The position numbers and the translations under genes were made by a program. Shown in pieces: positions 51,677 to 61,497 of a stretch of DNA of 64,000 nt (its first letter is position 1; each line of letters begins with the position of its first letter). The stretch is taken from NCBI RefSeq assembly GCF_003609995.1, contig NZ_AP018786.1, positions 439,501 through 503,500 of the forward strand, in the 5' to 3' direction. The notes beneath the pieces were generated by a model. It made no database searches. It was not told where the DNA came from and saw only the letters and a program-made list of their open reading frames with translations. Source of the stretch: Sutterella megalosphaeroides (lineage in GTDB: Bacteria > Pseudomonadota > Gammaproteobacteria > Burkholderiales > Burkholderiaceae_F).

Positions 51677-51710
51677 ACTTTGTGTCAGAAAACCATAAGA
51701 TCTGCCGAAC
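51677..51710 (+). repeat. Left imperfect direct repeat of the AT-rich island
   Basis: CACTTTGTGTCAGAAAACCA followed by TAAGATCTGCCGAA. About three quarters of it, with gaps, can be aligned by eye to 55022-55055 in the same orientation. A CTCAGC/GCTGAG hairpin lies just upstream (51643-51661). Confidence 0.4.
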
Positions 51711-51715
51711 CTCAT

Positions 51716-52759
51716 ATGCCCCAGAACAAACATAATCCGTTCTTGCAACAAAGTGCCGATAAATGGCCGGGTGTAGCCATAATCATTCCGGTTTATAACG
51801 TTGCCGAGTATCTTCGCGAGTGTCTGGATTCGATGCTTGCGCAGACCTATGAAAACTTCACTGTATTTGCTGTTGATGACGGATCGACCGACGATTCCGG
51901 TTCAATTCTTGATGAATACGCGAAAAAGGATAAGCGAATTGTAGCTATTCATCAAAAAAATGCAGGTCAGGGGGCGGCTCGAAACAATGCTCTGGATAGA
52001 ATCGAGGCTCTTGGGACGTTTGACTATGTGACGTTTGCGGATGGGGACGATAAGGTTCAGCCTCAATTCGTTTCTCAGCTCGTTGCAACAGCTGAAAGAA
52101 CTCACGCCGATATTACTATCTGTGCATTCCATTATTTGGAGTCCGACGGTTTGCACGCCAGCGGAAGACTTCACGAAGAGATGTTCTTAGATAAGGAGAC
52201 GTATTTCGAATTTGTCCTATCTGCTGGTGCGCGTCCTACGTATCACGGAATAATAGGCACTGGTGGAATGGTCTGGAATAAGCTTTTCCATCTTCACGCA
52301 TTAAAGGGCGTTCGATTCCTTACGGATAAGGGGCTTGTGGAAGATGAGCTTTTTTGTCTTCAAGCAGGGGAGCGTTCAAGAGGAAATGTTTATTTTCCAG
52401 GGATGCTTTACATCTATAGGCAAAGACCGGGCTCGGATGTCAAACAAAGCTCGATCTACAGAAAGATGCTTGCAGCCCGCATATTGATTTTGGAACATGC
52501 CTTTTCCCCTCGCACGAAGTTGATTGCAACAGCAGGGCTCGTTGCTGCCGCGGTTGATTATTTTAAGAGGTATGAGAAGTTTCCGCCTCTAAATCTTTAC
52601 GAGCATAAAGAGCAGGCCGTTAAGGCATGTGATAAGGGGTACCTGCGCAAAAGAATACTTCAGCGTTTCGCGCTGATGTGTGATCATCCGCGTCTTGCTT
52701 TCTACTATGTTGTTCAACGGAGAATCTTCAATTCCATCATGTTCTGGAGGAAAAGATAA
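51716..52759 (+). CDS. Family 2 glycosyltransferase
   Basis: 347 residues. A GT-A fold domain at about 20-130: GVAIIIPVYNVAEYLRECLDS, the nucleotide-binding VDDGSTDDSG, and the DxD-like FADGDDKV that binds metal and UDP-sugar. The C-terminal half (LILEHAFSPRTKLIATAGLV and on) is helical, with no clear membrane helix. It probably adds a sugar to a surface polysaccharide; the sugar and acceptor are unknown. Base composition is much lower in GC than pgk or pepT. The start at 51716 puts the GT domain at the usual distance; an upstream in-frame TTG/GTG is possible. Confidence 0.9.
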   Translation: MPQNKHNPFLQQSADKWPGVAIIIPVYNVAEYLRECLDSMLAQTYENFTVFAVDDGSTDDSGSILDEYAKKDKRIVAIHQKNAGQGAARNNALDRIEALGTFDYVTFADGDDKVQPQFVSQLVATAERTHADITICAFHYLESDGLHASGRLHEEMFLDKETYFEFVLSAGARPTYHGIIGTGGMVWNKLFHLHALKGVRFLTDKGLVEDELFCLQAGERSRGNVYFPGMLYIYRQRPGSDVKQSSIYRKMLAARILILEHAFSPRTKLIATAGLVAAAVDYFKRYEKFPPLNLYEHKEQAVKACDKGYLRKRILQRFALMCDHPRLAFYYVVQRRIFNSIMFWRKR

Positions 52760-52994
52760 TTATTCGGATGTATAGGGTCTTCGAGAATTCCAGATCTTGT
52801 TGCCATCAAGAATTAAGCATTAGGTCGATTTTATTGCTTAAGGGTATGCTTAATTTTTTGAGTTCAATTTGGTAAATTTAAGCTTGAAATAATGTGATTA
52901 AATATATTCTCCAATGTGTCGATCAATGTGTTGCAGATGTGGCATACATAAGAAGTCGGAGGATATGCTGGGGCGCTTAGAGGTGAAAGATAAA

Positions 52995-53870
52995 ATGAAC
53001 GTACGAGCTCGCAATGTGGACGCGCTTTTCTACTGGAATTGTAGTCCTAACTTTGGTGATGTTTTGTCTCCGTATATTCTGCGACGCTTGCTTGGCCATG
53101 ATTTGCATTGGGTTGCTCCTAGTGATCAAAATAAGTTTCTCGGGGTCGGTTCTATACTCACAGATCAAACTTTCTATTCCGGCGGTAATATCATCTGGGG
53201 GTCTGGCACAATAACTCCGAAAGCGCTGTCCCCCATTGCTTACAGGTTCCCCTTAAGACGATTGGGAAGATCTCTGCATACACGTATCAAGTTAATTTTT
53301 CAGCCAAATATCATTTTGGCGGTGAGAGGGCTAAGAACCCGCATGCTCTTGGAGCGTGCGGGTTCTGCATGTCCCGAGATTTTTGGAGACCCTGGGGTGC
53401 TGATGCCGCGATTTTATAAGCCCAAAGTCACCGCTGAGCGAGCTCCCGTAGGGATCATTTTGCATCACTCCCAATCAAAGTATGCGAAGAGCGCAGGCCT
53501 AAAAGGGTTTCGTTTTATCACTATTGAACGCGAATCCGAAGAAGAAATTGAAGCGTTCATCGATGAGGTTTGTTCGTGCGATAAAATTTTCACGACAAGC
53601 TTGCATGGACTCATCATTGCTCAAGCTTACGGTGTGCCTGCGCAGTGGATTGAGCTTCGAGGAAGTCCAATTCATGATGAAGCTTCCCATAAGTTCCTGG
53701 ATTACTTTGAAGGAGTGGGCGTTCCTCCACAGAGTCCAGTGAATATTGATGCCCAAGGAGAAGGGTTTAGTGTGCTACTAAATTTTGACGCGCCTCGGAT
53801 TACTGTGTCCGCAGAGGTTGGAGACCACTTAATCGATGTAATTCAACCGTTCGTATCAAGGCGCAAATAA
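52995..53870 (+). CDS. Polysaccharide pyruvyl transferase family protein
   Basis: 291 residues. The family pattern is clear: ALFYWNCSPNFGDVLSPYIL at the start, FLGVGSILTD, IIWGSGTI, AVRGLRTRMLLERAG, IFGDPGVLMPRFY and TSLHGLIIAQAYGVP near the end. Such proteins add ketal-linked pyruvate to sugars of exopolysaccharide or cell-wall polymers. The ATG at 52995 follows AGAGGTGA; an upstream ATG at 52914 would give 318 residues. AT-rich codon use, like its neighbours in the island. The 235 bases before it hold no gene. Confidence 0.88.
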   Translation: MNVRARNVDALFYWNCSPNFGDVLSPYILRRLLGHDLHWVAPSDQNKFLGVGSILTDQTFYSGGNIIWGSGTITPKALSPIAYRFPLRRLGRSLHTRIKLIFQPNIILAVRGLRTRMLLERAGSACPEIFGDPGVLMPRFYKPKVTAERAPVGIILHHSQSKYAKSAGLKGFRFITIERESEEEIEAFIDEVCSCDKIFTTSLHGLIIAQAYGVPAQWIELRGSPIHDEASHKFLDYFEGVGVPPQSPVNIDAQGEGFSVLLNFDAPRITVSAEVGDHLIDVIQPFVSRRK

Positions 53871-53894
53871 ATCCATATGGTAGACACCCTTGAT

Positions 53895-54866
53895 TCATGT
53901 TCTATTACGAAACATCTCTTTGAGCACAAGCTTGAGCTTGAAATGCAAAAGTAAATGCATGATCGGGTTGGCGGGTTGCATCAATTTGTAAACCAAGCTT
54001 GAGAGCAGGAGGCCACGTGCACGCGGCTGTATTCCATATGAAATTTCGAGTTCGTTTCCCCTGATCTTTCGTGCTGAATGTACGAGCGTCATGAGGCTTT
54101 TCAGTGTGTGTTCTTGAAGCTCGGGAAAGAGCCTGAGGTTTTCTTCTTGAACGATTATCTGCGACAAGAGTCTTGCTGCATTGCTTGCGCCAGAAAAGAT
54201 AGACGGGAGTCCCATCCGGTAGCTCATGACTTCCTTGTGGGAAAAGAGAATCAGTCCCTTCTTGAGTAGTAATTTTGTGAGTGTTGTGTCGTTGCAGTAG
54301 AGCTCCGCACTTTGTAGAGCATCAAGTCCGATCTGACGACGAAAGACCACAGTATTGAAGGAAAAGTATTTTCCGCTGGATGCGTGTTTGAGATACTCCA
54401 CCACAGCTCCGTCAGAGTAGGGTGGAGTAACCTTTACCATTTGTTGCGTATTTTCGTGGAACTCAACGTACTGGTGGGCACATCCAACGAAGGCCAGATT
54501 TTCTGTTTTATTGAGAAAATCGATCGCTTCATCGAAAACGTCTAGGTACTCATCATCACCGTCGAGCAGTAGCGCATAAGTTCCTTGTGCTTTCTTCAGA
54601 AGGTGAAGACGGTTCGTAGACGCACGTGAGAGAGGAATCAGATTTGAATCACTCTTAAGCGTAATGATTCGAATATTCGGGTGATCTTGTGCTATGCGCT
54701 CAGCATTTGCAAGCCCCTGAGAGGTTGCATGATCGAGCCCGACTAGAATTTCCCACGAATATCGGGAGCGATCCGCAAGACCAAGGAGTTTGATCAGTAG
54801 CGGTTCGATGTAGCAGTCTTGGTTGCGGAACGTAATGCAGATCGAGAGGTCAGGTGTGGAACTCAT
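53895..54866 (-). CDS. Family 2 glycosyltransferase
   Basis: 323 residues. LSICITFRNQDCYIEPLLIKL opens a GT-A domain; EILVGLDHATSQG and LLLDGDDEYLDVFDEAIDFL give the DxD metal site (DGDD). The C-terminal half is helical and ends in a hydrophobic/basic segment (IMHLLLHFKLKLVLKEMF), possibly membrane-associated. It is convergent with the pyruvyl transferase gene, only 24 bases apart. AT-rich like the rest of the island. Acceptor and sugar are unknown. Confidence 0.88.
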   Translation of the reverse strand: MSSTPDLSICITFRNQDCYIEPLLIKLLGLADRSRYSWEILVGLDHATSQGLANAERIAQDHPNIRIITLKSDSNLIPLSRASTNRLHLLKKAQGTYALLLDGDDEYLDVFDEAIDFLNKTENLAFVGCAHQYVEFHENTQQMVKVTPPYSDGAVVEYLKHASSGKYFSFNTVVFRRQIGLDALQSAELYCNDTTLTKLLLKKGLILFSHKEVMSYRMGLPSIFSGASNAARLLSQIIVQEENLRLFPELQEHTLKSLMTLVHSARKIRGNELEISYGIQPRARGLLLSSLVYKLMQPANPIMHLLLHFKLKLVLKEMFRNRT

Positions 54867-55021
54867 CGGATTATTTTTTAAGGAAGTGGGATCGATTTTA
54901 ACAATGGGTAATTCTGATATTCGATCAAAATCAGTCAGCCCAGAAGATTGTCACTAGTTAAGGATCCCGAAGATAACCAGATGGGCGATCCCACTGATCC
55001 AAGCAGGGTGTTTGGTCCAGC

Positions 55022-55055
55022 ACACTTTGTTACTGAGAAACAGAAGATCGGCCCG
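55022..55055 (+). repeat. Right imperfect direct repeat of the AT-rich island
   Basis: CACTTTGTTACTGAGAAACA followed by GAAGATCGGCCCGA, partner of 51677-51710 in the same orientation. It lies between the last island gene and ppk. Confidence 0.4.
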
Positions 55056-55079
55056 ACAAACACCCTCAAGGCATGGATC

Positions 55080-57359
55080 TTAAATCTGACCGTAGTGCTT
55101 CGCGAGATAGTCCTGCGAATCCACGGCCTTTTCGCCGCGCTTCACGGTCTGACGCGTATAGCGGCCGTCGCTTCCCATGGTCCAACTCTGGACGTTGTCG
55201 GCAAGTTGCAGGTCGAGGCTGCGCTTGAGGCGGTCGCGGATGCTCTTGTCGAGCACCGGAACGAGAACCTCGATACGCCCGTCGAGATTGCGCGGCATGA
55301 GGTCGGCCGAGCCGATCAGCACGACGGGCTCGCCCGCATGGTCGAACCAGTAGGCGCGGGCGTGCTCGAGGAAGCGTCCCACGATGCTCGTCACGGTGAT
55401 GTTGTCACTGATACCGGGGATGCCGGGGCGCAGACAGCAGATGCCGCGAATGATGAGCGAGATGCGCACGCCCGCCTGGCTCGCTTCGTAAAGCGCGCGG
55501 ATGATGTGGCGGTCGACGAGCTGGTTGCACTTGAAGATGATACGACCGTTGCCGTTCGCCTTGTGGCATTCCACTTCCTTGCGGATGTGCTCGAGAATCG
55601 AGGTGCGCGTCGAGTGGGGCGAGACGACGAGCTGACGGTACTTCGTCTGGGACGAGTAGCCCGTCATCACGTTGAAGAGGTCGGAGACGTCGGCGCAAAT
55701 GTCGTTGTTCGCCGTGAGCAGCCCGTAGTCCGTGTAGATCTTCGCGGACGAGGGGTTGTAGTTCCCCGTCGAAATGTGCACGTAGCGCTTCATGCCGTCG
55801 ACTTCGCGACGAACGACGAGACAGAGCTTGGCGTGGATCTTGAGGCCGACGAAACCGTAGACGATGTTGACCCCCGCCTTTTCCATTTCTTCGGCCCAGT
55901 TGATGTTGCGCTCTTCGTCAAAGCGCGCCTTCAGTTCGACGACGGCCGTCACCTGCTTGCCGCGTCGGCGGGCGTCGATGAGAGCGGCGACGATGGGGCT
56001 GTTGTTGCCGCAACGGTAGAGCGTCTGCTTGATTGCCACCACCTGCGGATCGACCGAAGCGCGACGAATGAAGTCGAGCACGCCCGAGAAGCTTTCGTAG
56101 GGGTGGTAGAGGAGGATGTCGCGGTTGCGCGTCGCCGCAAAGACATCGCCCTCCTGAACGAACGTGGGTTCCAGCCCCTTGTAGGAGGGATCCTTGAGGT
56201 TCGGACGATCGAGACCGATGAGCGGCATGAATTCCGACATCGCCAAGGGGCCCTTCACGCGGTAGATCTGGAAGGGAAGGAGCTCGAGGTGATCGACAAG
56301 GAAGCTCGAGAGCTCCGTATCGGAGCCGTGCTCGAGTTCGAGGCGAATGACGTCGCCGAAGCGGCGCTGATCGACGAAGTCCTTGACGGCTTCGAGAAGG
56401 TCGTCCGCTTCGTCCTCTTCGATTTCGAGGTCCGTATTGCGGGTGATGCGAAAGAGCATCGACGCCGAGACACGGTGCCCGGGGAAGAGCGAGCCGATGT
56501 GTTCGCGGATCAGGTCTTCGAGCAGAATGATGTCGTCGTCGCGACTGTTTGAGTTGAAGCCGAGCTCGTTGTAGGTCGACTCCTTCGTGCGGGGCACGAA
56601 GATAAAGCGCGACATGTTGTTCGGGCACTTAAGGCGGGCGTATCGAACAACGCCCTCTTCGGACTCAAGCTTCACGAGGAAATTGAGGCTCGTGTTGGAA
56701 ATCGTCGGGAAGGGATGCCCCGGGTCGATCGCCTGCGGGGTGAGAATCGGGTAGATCTCGTTGTCGAAGTACCCTTCGAGGAAAGACTTCTGACGGTCCG
56801 TGAGGTCCTTGTAGCGAACGAGGCGCACGCCGCGCTCCATGAGGGCGGGGTGTAGCTTCAGGCGCCAGTGATTCTGAGCGCGGTTGAGAAGCCCCAGAAC
56901 GCGCTTGCGGATTTCGGCGAGCTGCTTCGCGGGAGGCAGTTCGTCGGGCGAGCTCGACGAGGCGCCGCCCTTCATCTGTCGGCAGATGTTGGAGACCCGT
57001 ACCATGAAGAATTCGTCGAGGTTGTTGTAGAAGATCGAGAGGAACTTGAGTTGTTCCAGAAGCGGCACGTTCGAATCGCACGCTTCGTCGAGGACCTTTC
57101 GGTCGAACTCGATCCAGTTGATTTCGCGGTTGATGTAAAGACGCGGATCCGAGAGATCTGTGACGCCTTCCGCCGAGGGAAGAGGAGGCGGCAGATCGTC
57201 GTCGGCCGTCGATCGGGCGGCGCGTGCAGGCGTCTTGCGCGTGCCGGTCTTGGCACGGGATTTCGTGGTGCGGGCCTTGGGTTTGGCGGGTGCTTCCGGT
57301 TGAGCGACCGCAGCGGCGGTGGCGGCAACGGCGGATTCGGGCGTCTGCGTCTCGGTCAT
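55080..57359 (-). CDS. ppk: Polyphosphate kinase 1
   Basis: 759 residues. Makes polyphosphate from ATP reversibly. The four-domain PPK1 core starts with YINREINWIEFDRKVL. The autophosphorylated His is probably that of VGLKIHAKLCLVVRRE; the second catalytic His region is FLEHARAYWFDHAG; GSADLMPRNLDGRIE is also conserved. The first ~60 residues form a Lys/Ala/Pro/Thr-rich basic extension absent from typical PPK1. The start at 57359 is preferred to an ATG at 57401. Directly right of the AT-rich island. Confidence 0.95.
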   Translation of the reverse strand: MTETQTPESAVAATAAAVAQPEAPAKPKARTTKSRAKTGTRKTPARAARSTADDDLPPPLPSAEGVTDLSDPRLYINREINWIEFDRKVLDEACDSNVPLLEQLKFLSIFYNNLDEFFMVRVSNICRQMKGGASSSSPDELPPAKQLAEIRKRVLGLLNRAQNHWRLKLHPALMERGVRLVRYKDLTDRQKSFLEGYFDNEIYPILTPQAIDPGHPFPTISNTSLNFLVKLESEEGVVRYARLKCPNNMSRFIFVPRTKESTYNELGFNSNSRDDDIILLEDLIREHIGSLFPGHRVSASMLFRITRNTDLEIEEDEADDLLEAVKDFVDQRRFGDVIRLELEHGSDTELSSFLVDHLELLPFQIYRVKGPLAMSEFMPLIGLDRPNLKDPSYKGLEPTFVQEGDVFAATRNRDILLYHPYESFSGVLDFIRRASVDPQVVAIKQTLYRCGNNSPIVAALIDARRRGKQVTAVVELKARFDEERNINWAEEMEKAGVNIVYGFVGLKIHAKLCLVVRREVDGMKRYVHISTGNYNPSSAKIYTDYGLLTANNDICADVSDLFNVMTGYSSQTKYRQLVVSPHSTRTSILEHIRKEVECHKANGNGRIIFKCNQLVDRHIIRALYEASQAGVRISLIIRGICCLRPGIPGISDNITVTSIVGRFLEHARAYWFDHAGEPVVLIGSADLMPRNLDGRIEVLVPVLDKSIRDRLKRSLDLQLADNVQSWTMGSDGRYTRQTVKRGEKAVDSQDYLAKHYGQI

Positions 57360-57433
57360 GGTGATTCGGGTTGTCCTCGGAGCCGTGAAAGGTAAGATCA
57401 ATCATTCTAGAGAACCCATATGTAATTTCCATG

Positions 57434-57459
57434 AAAAAGGGCCGCTTGCGCGGCCCTTT
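57434..57459 (-). terminator. Terminator after dedA
   Basis: AAAGGGCCGC and GCGGCCCTTT with a TTGC loop; on the minus strand it is followed by TTTTTC. Ends dedA before ppk. Confidence 0.8.
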
Positions 57460-57488
57460 ACGGGGTTATTCCGAGGTGCTTCCGATTT

Positions 57489-58169
57489 TCAGGCGTTTTC
57501 CTCGGCCTTTTGCTTTTGTTTTTGCGCCTGCCAGGCCTGGAAGTATTTCCAGGCGAAGCCCACCACGACGGGGCCGAGGAGGGCGGCAACGATGCCGAGG
57601 AGAAGAATGAGCGAGAGATTGTTCTTGACGAAGGGGACGTTGCCGAAGAGGTAGCCAGCCCCCACGATCGTCACCGCCCAGAGAACGGCGCCCGCGCCGC
57701 TGAAAAGTTCGAACCGCAGGCCGTTCATGCGGGCAGCGCCCGCGATGAGCGGAGCGAACGCGCGAACGATCGGAATGAAACGGGCAAGGAGAATCGTCTT
57801 GCCGCCGTGGTCCGTGTAGAACGAGTGGGCGTGCTGCAGCTTGGAGGCGTTGATCCAGGAGATGCTCCCGTCGTAGATCTTGTTGCCGAGCCACTTGCCG
57901 GTGGCGTAGCCGACGGAGTTGCCGAAGATGGCCCCGAGGATCACGGCGAGCATGATCATCCAGGGACTGGCCGTTCCGGAGGCGGCCACGGTGCCCGCCA
58001 CGAAAAGGAGCGAGTCGCCGGGCAGGAACGACATGACCACGAAGCCCGTCTCCAGAAAGAAGATGATGAACATCGCCGCGTAGATCAGCGTCCCGTAATT
58101 GGTCGCGAGGTGGACCAGAAAATGGTCGGCGTTCGTGAAAAGATCGACGATGAGCTCGATAAAATCCAT
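57489..58169 (-). CDS. DedA-family membrane protein
   Basis: 226 residues. The SNARE-associated/DedA fold has re-entrant and membrane helices: FFLETGFVVMSFLPGDSLLF carries the family Glu and PGD, then GNSVGYATGKWLGNK and ARFIPIVRAFAPLIAGAARM with the conserved basic residues. Members are thought to flip undecaprenyl phosphate or phospholipids and support proton-motive force. The start at 58169 is the family start. Divergent from mutL. Confidence 0.92.
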   Translation of the reverse strand: MDFIELIVDLFTNADHFLVHLATNYGTLIYAAMFIIFFLETGFVVMSFLPGDSLLFVAGTVAASGTASPWMIMLAVILGAIFGNSVGYATGKWLGNKIYDGSISWINASKLQHAHSFYTDHGGKTILLARFIPIVRAFAPLIAGAARMNGLRFELFSGAGAVLWAVTIVGAGYLFGNVPFVKNNLSLILLLGIVAALLGPVVVGFAWKYFQAWQAQKQKQKAEENA

Positions 58170-58278
58170 GGTGCGGTGTGCTGTGGACCTATGACAAATG
58201 TTCCATATCATACTGAAGACGCCCGAAGCGCGGCTTAACCGTTCTTCAGGATTTTGTAATCCCGTACCAAGGATCTTC

Positions 58279-60465
58279 ATGCCATCTGAGAATCGCCGTC
58301 CTCCCATCCGGGAGCTCTCCTCCGAGCTCATCAGTCAGATTGCGGCGGGCGAGGTGATCGAGCGCCCCGCGTCGGTCGTCAAAGAACTCGTGGAAAACTC
58401 CGTCGACGCGGGCGCCATGAATATCGAAGTGCGTGTCGACGGGGGCGGCCTGAAGCGCATCGTCGTTACGGACGACGGCTGCGGCATCCCGAAGGAAGAG
58501 CTTCCGCTCGCGCTCAAACGCCACGCGACGAGCAAAATCCGCAACCTCCTCGACCTTGAGAACGTTGCGACGCTCGGCTTTCGCGGCGAAGCGCTCGCTT
58601 CGATCGACTCGGTTTCGGCGGTGACGATTCAAAGTCGAGCGACGGGCTCCGAGCGCGCTTGGGAACTTTCCGAAGGCGAACTCGTCCCCTCGGCGGGCCC
58701 TCAGCAGGGCACGCGCATCGAGGTGCGCGACCTCTTTTACAAGACGCCCGCCCGGCGCAAATTCATGAAATCCGAGGCGACGGAGAACGCGCACGTCGTC
58801 GCGCAGCTCCATCGCGTCGCCTTGGCGAACCCCGCGGTGCGCTTCGTCCTCTACCAGAACGGTCGCCAGACTTTCGACTTGGAGGCCGTCGAAACGCAGG
58901 ACGAACGCATCGTCGCTCTGATGCCGAGGGCGTTCGAGGGCGGTTACCGCTCGGTCGACAGGGAAGAGTCCGGCATGCGCTTGACGGGCCTCGTCGGACT
59001 TCCGACCCTCTCGAAGCCGAAGGGGGACGCACAGTACCTCTTCGTCAACGGTCGCTTCGTGCGCGACCGAACCTGCGCGCACGCCGTGCGCCAGGCGTAC
59101 CAGGACGTGCTTCACGGGCAGGCGCAACCCCTCTATTGTCTCTTTCTCACGGTGCCCGCCGCCGAGGTGGACGTGAACGTGCACCCGACGAAGACCGAAG
59201 TGCGTTTTCGCAACACGCAGCGGATCCACTCCTTCGTCGACCGGGCGGTCGGCGAAACGTTGGCGCCCCCTCGGACGGGTGAAGAGGAAAGCGATCGGCT
59301 TTCGGCCGAAGGCCTGGCCGACTCGGCAACGGCCCCGGGTCCGTCTCTTGCGCCCCGTCCCCGGTACGAACCCCGCTATGAGCCCCACTCTGTGTCGCCC
59401 AATCGGCCGCTCAAAGAGCCGCACCGCGAACCCGAGGCGTACGTCGCCTCGACGCCCCGCACCGCCCCCGAAGCGTCGGAGCGCCTCTCGGCTTCTGCCG
59501 TCGATTCGGCGCTGCGTCTTTTCGGTGCGTCGGAGGCCGTCAGGGACCATGTCCTTGAGCCGAATACGTCTTCGGGCGCGCGCCTTCCGCAAAGCTTCCG
59601 CGATTTCCCGAGCCCCGGTCCCGCTCCTGCGTTCCCTTCCGCTCCGGTCGAGCAACGTACTTTCGGGTTTGACAAAGTCACCGAGGCCTATGCCGGTGCG
59701 GTCGATGCGGCTAATGTGGCCGATGTTGCGGACAGTGCCGACGTGGGGTTCGAGTCTCGGATAGACGTTGCAATGCCCGAGAGCGTCGTGCCGTCTGCGG
59801 ACTCCGTCGAGCCCGTTCGCGTGCGTGAAGAGCCGACATCCGAACCCGTTCTCCCGAGCGACGCTCTGCCGATGGGGCGCCTCGGGCGTCCCGTCGCTCA
59901 GATTGCCGGCCTCTACGTGATTGCCGAAAACGAAGAGGGACTCGTCATCGTCGATCAGCACGCGGCGGCCGAACGCATCACGTATGAAAAACTGAAGGCC
60001 TCGATGGCCTCGCACACGATGCCCGTGCAGCCGCTTCTGCTTCCGCAGGTGATTCGCGTATCGGCCGTTGAAATGGCGACTTTCGAAGAACACTCGGACG
60101 CGTTGAAAGAGATGGGGATCGAACTTTCGGTCGCGGGTCCAGACTCGCTCGCACTTCGCGCCGTGCCGGCGATCCTGCACGATGCGCCCATCACGGCGCT
60201 CGAAAACACGGTGCGTGCGGTGCTCGAAGACCTGGAGGCCTACGGCGAAAGCTCCCTGATCGAAGAAGCCCGAAACAAGATTCTCGCGACCATGGCCTGC
60301 CACGGTTCGATCCGTGCCAACCGCAAGCTCGCCGTGAAGGAAATGGAAGAGCTTCTGCGCGCGATGGAGCGCACGGAACGGTCGGATCAGTGCAACCACG
60401 GTCGCCCGACCTGGACGCAATTGACGGTCGCGGAACTCGACAAACTTTTCATGAGAGGCAAGTAA
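58279..60465 (+). CDS. mutL: DNA mismatch repair protein MutL
   Basis: 728 residues. The GHKL ATPase domain has [38 protein letters not shown] and [14 protein letters not shown] very long, poorly conserved linker (about 335-530), rich in Pro, Ala, Ser and Val, leads to the C-terminal dimerisation domain. There [14 protein letters not shown] matches the endonuclease motif DQHA(x)2E(x)4E, absent from E. coli MutL, so this MutL can probably nick DNA itself. The start at 58279 follows AAGGA. The stop overlaps the miaA ATG by one base. Confidence 0.96.
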   Translation: MPSENRRPPIRELSSELISQIAAGEVIERPASVVKELVENSVDAGAMNIEVRVDGGGLKRIVVTDDGCGIPKEELPLALKRHATSKIRNLLDLENVATLGFRGEALASIDSVSAVTIQSRATGSERAWELSEGELVPSAGPQQGTRIEVRDLFYKTPARRKFMKSEATENAHVVAQLHRVALANPAVRFVLYQNGRQTFDLEAVETQDERIVALMPRAFEGGYRSVDREESGMRLTGLVGLPTLSKPKGDAQYLFVNGRFVRDRTCAHAVRQAYQDVLHGQAQPLYCLFLTVPAAEVDVNVHPTKTEVRFRNTQRIHSFVDRAVGETLAPPRTGEEESDRLSAEGLADSATAPGPSLAPRPRYEPRYEPHSVSPNRPLKEPHREPEAYVASTPRTAPEASERLSASAVDSALRLFGASEAVRDHVLEPNTSSGARLPQSFRDFPSPGPAPAFPSAPVEQRTFGFDKVTEAYAGAVDAANVADVADSADVGFESRIDVAMPESVVPSADSVEPVRVREEPTSEPVLPSDALPMGRLGRPVAQIAGLYVIAENEEGLVIVDQHAAAERITYEKLKASMASHTMPVQPLLLPQVIRVSAVEMATFEEHSDALKEMGIELSVAGPDSLALRAVPAILHDAPITALENTVRAVLEDLEAYGESSLIEEARNKILATMACHGSIRANRKLAVKEMEELLRAMERTERSDQCNHGRPTWTQLTVAELDKLFMRGK

Positions 60466-61340
60466 TGACGGAACGCAAGCCCGATGCGGTGATGATCATC
60501 GGACCGACGGCTTCTGGAAAATCCGCCTTGTCGTTGGAAATCGCCCGACGCATCCCCGTCGAAATCATTTCCATGGACTCGGCGCTCGTCTATCGGGGGA
60601 TGGACATCGGGACGGCGAAGCCGACGCTCGAAGAGCGTTCAGTCTGTCCCCACCATCTGATCGACATCCGCGACATCGGCGAAAGCTACAGCGCGGCCGA
60701 ATTTCTGGAGGACACTCTGCGGCTTGTTCCGGAAATTCGGGCTCGCGGGAGAGTGCCTTTGATCGTGGGCGGAACGATGCTCTACGCCAAGGCGCTTCGC
60801 GATGGTCTGAACGACATGCCGAGCAGCACCCCCGAGGTGCGGGCCGAGGTCGCCGAAGAGGCGGCTCGGATCGGTTGGCCCGCCATGCACGCCGAACTCG
60901 CGCGCGTCGACCCAGTCACGGCGCAGCGCCTTGCGCCCAACGACAGTCAGCGTATCGGTCGCGCGCTCGAAGTCTTTCGCATGACGGGGCGCCCCATTTC
61001 GTCCTTCCACAAAGAGAAGACGGAGTCGCCCCTTTCCTGCGTTACGGTCGGGGTCCTTCCCGAAAATCGCAAGGAACTCCATGCCCGCATCGAGGCGCGC
61101 TTTGACACCATGCTTCGCGACGGGTTCCTCGACGAAGTGCGCGCCCTGATGAAGCGCCCCGATTTCGACCCCGACAGTCCGGCCATGCGCGCGGTGGGTT
61201 ACCGCCAGGCCGTCGACTTTTTGAGCGGGCGCTGCGATGCGTCCGCCTTCCGTTGGGCGGGCATCGCCGCCACCCGTCAGTTGGCCAAGCGTCAGATCAC
61301 GTGGATGCGGGGTTGGAGTTTGGATTTCGTCTCAAACTGA
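60465..61340 (+). CDS. miaA: tRNA dimethylallyltransferase
   Basis: 291 residues. Adds dimethylallyl to A37 of tRNAs that read UNN codons. The P-loop is [13 protein letters not shown], followed by [36 protein letters not shown] and the [11 protein letters not shown] substrate loop. TAATG overlap with mutL means coupled translation; mutL-miaA is the classical proteobacterial pair, although hfq does not follow. Confidence 0.97.
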   Translation: MTERKPDAVMIIGPTASGKSALSLEIARRIPVEIISMDSALVYRGMDIGTAKPTLEERSVCPHHLIDIRDIGESYSAAEFLEDTLRLVPEIRARGRVPLIVGGTMLYAKALRDGLNDMPSSTPEVRAEVAEEAARIGWPAMHAELARVDPVTAQRLAPNDSQRIGRALEVFRMTGRPISSFHKEKTESPLSCVTVGVLPENRKELHARIEARFDTMLRDGFLDEVRALMKRPDFDPDSPAMRAVGYRQAVDFLSGRCDASAFRWAGIAATRQLAKRQITWMRGWSLDFVSN

Positions 61341-61416
61341 AATCGACTCGGCCATTGCGGCGGAACCGATCATGAACGTGCTCGATCCCGCGAAATTCCG
61401 ATAACCCTGCAAACGA

Positions 61417-61449
61417 AACGGCCCCGAGAAATCGGGGCCGTTCGTTATT
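61417..61449. terminator. Terminator between miaA and purM
   Basis: AACGGCCCCGA and TCGGGGCCGTT with a GAAA loop. T-rich tails are short on both strands. Between convergent genes. Confidence 0.6.
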
Positions 61450-61497
61450 CGGGCATCGCGCATCCCGCACGAGCGGGGTGCCGGGACGTTCCGAGGA

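Noticed and set aside
54948-56552. A 534-residue plus-strand frame opposite ppk
   Set aside because: Antisense shadow of PPK1. It begins in the island border and has no domain.
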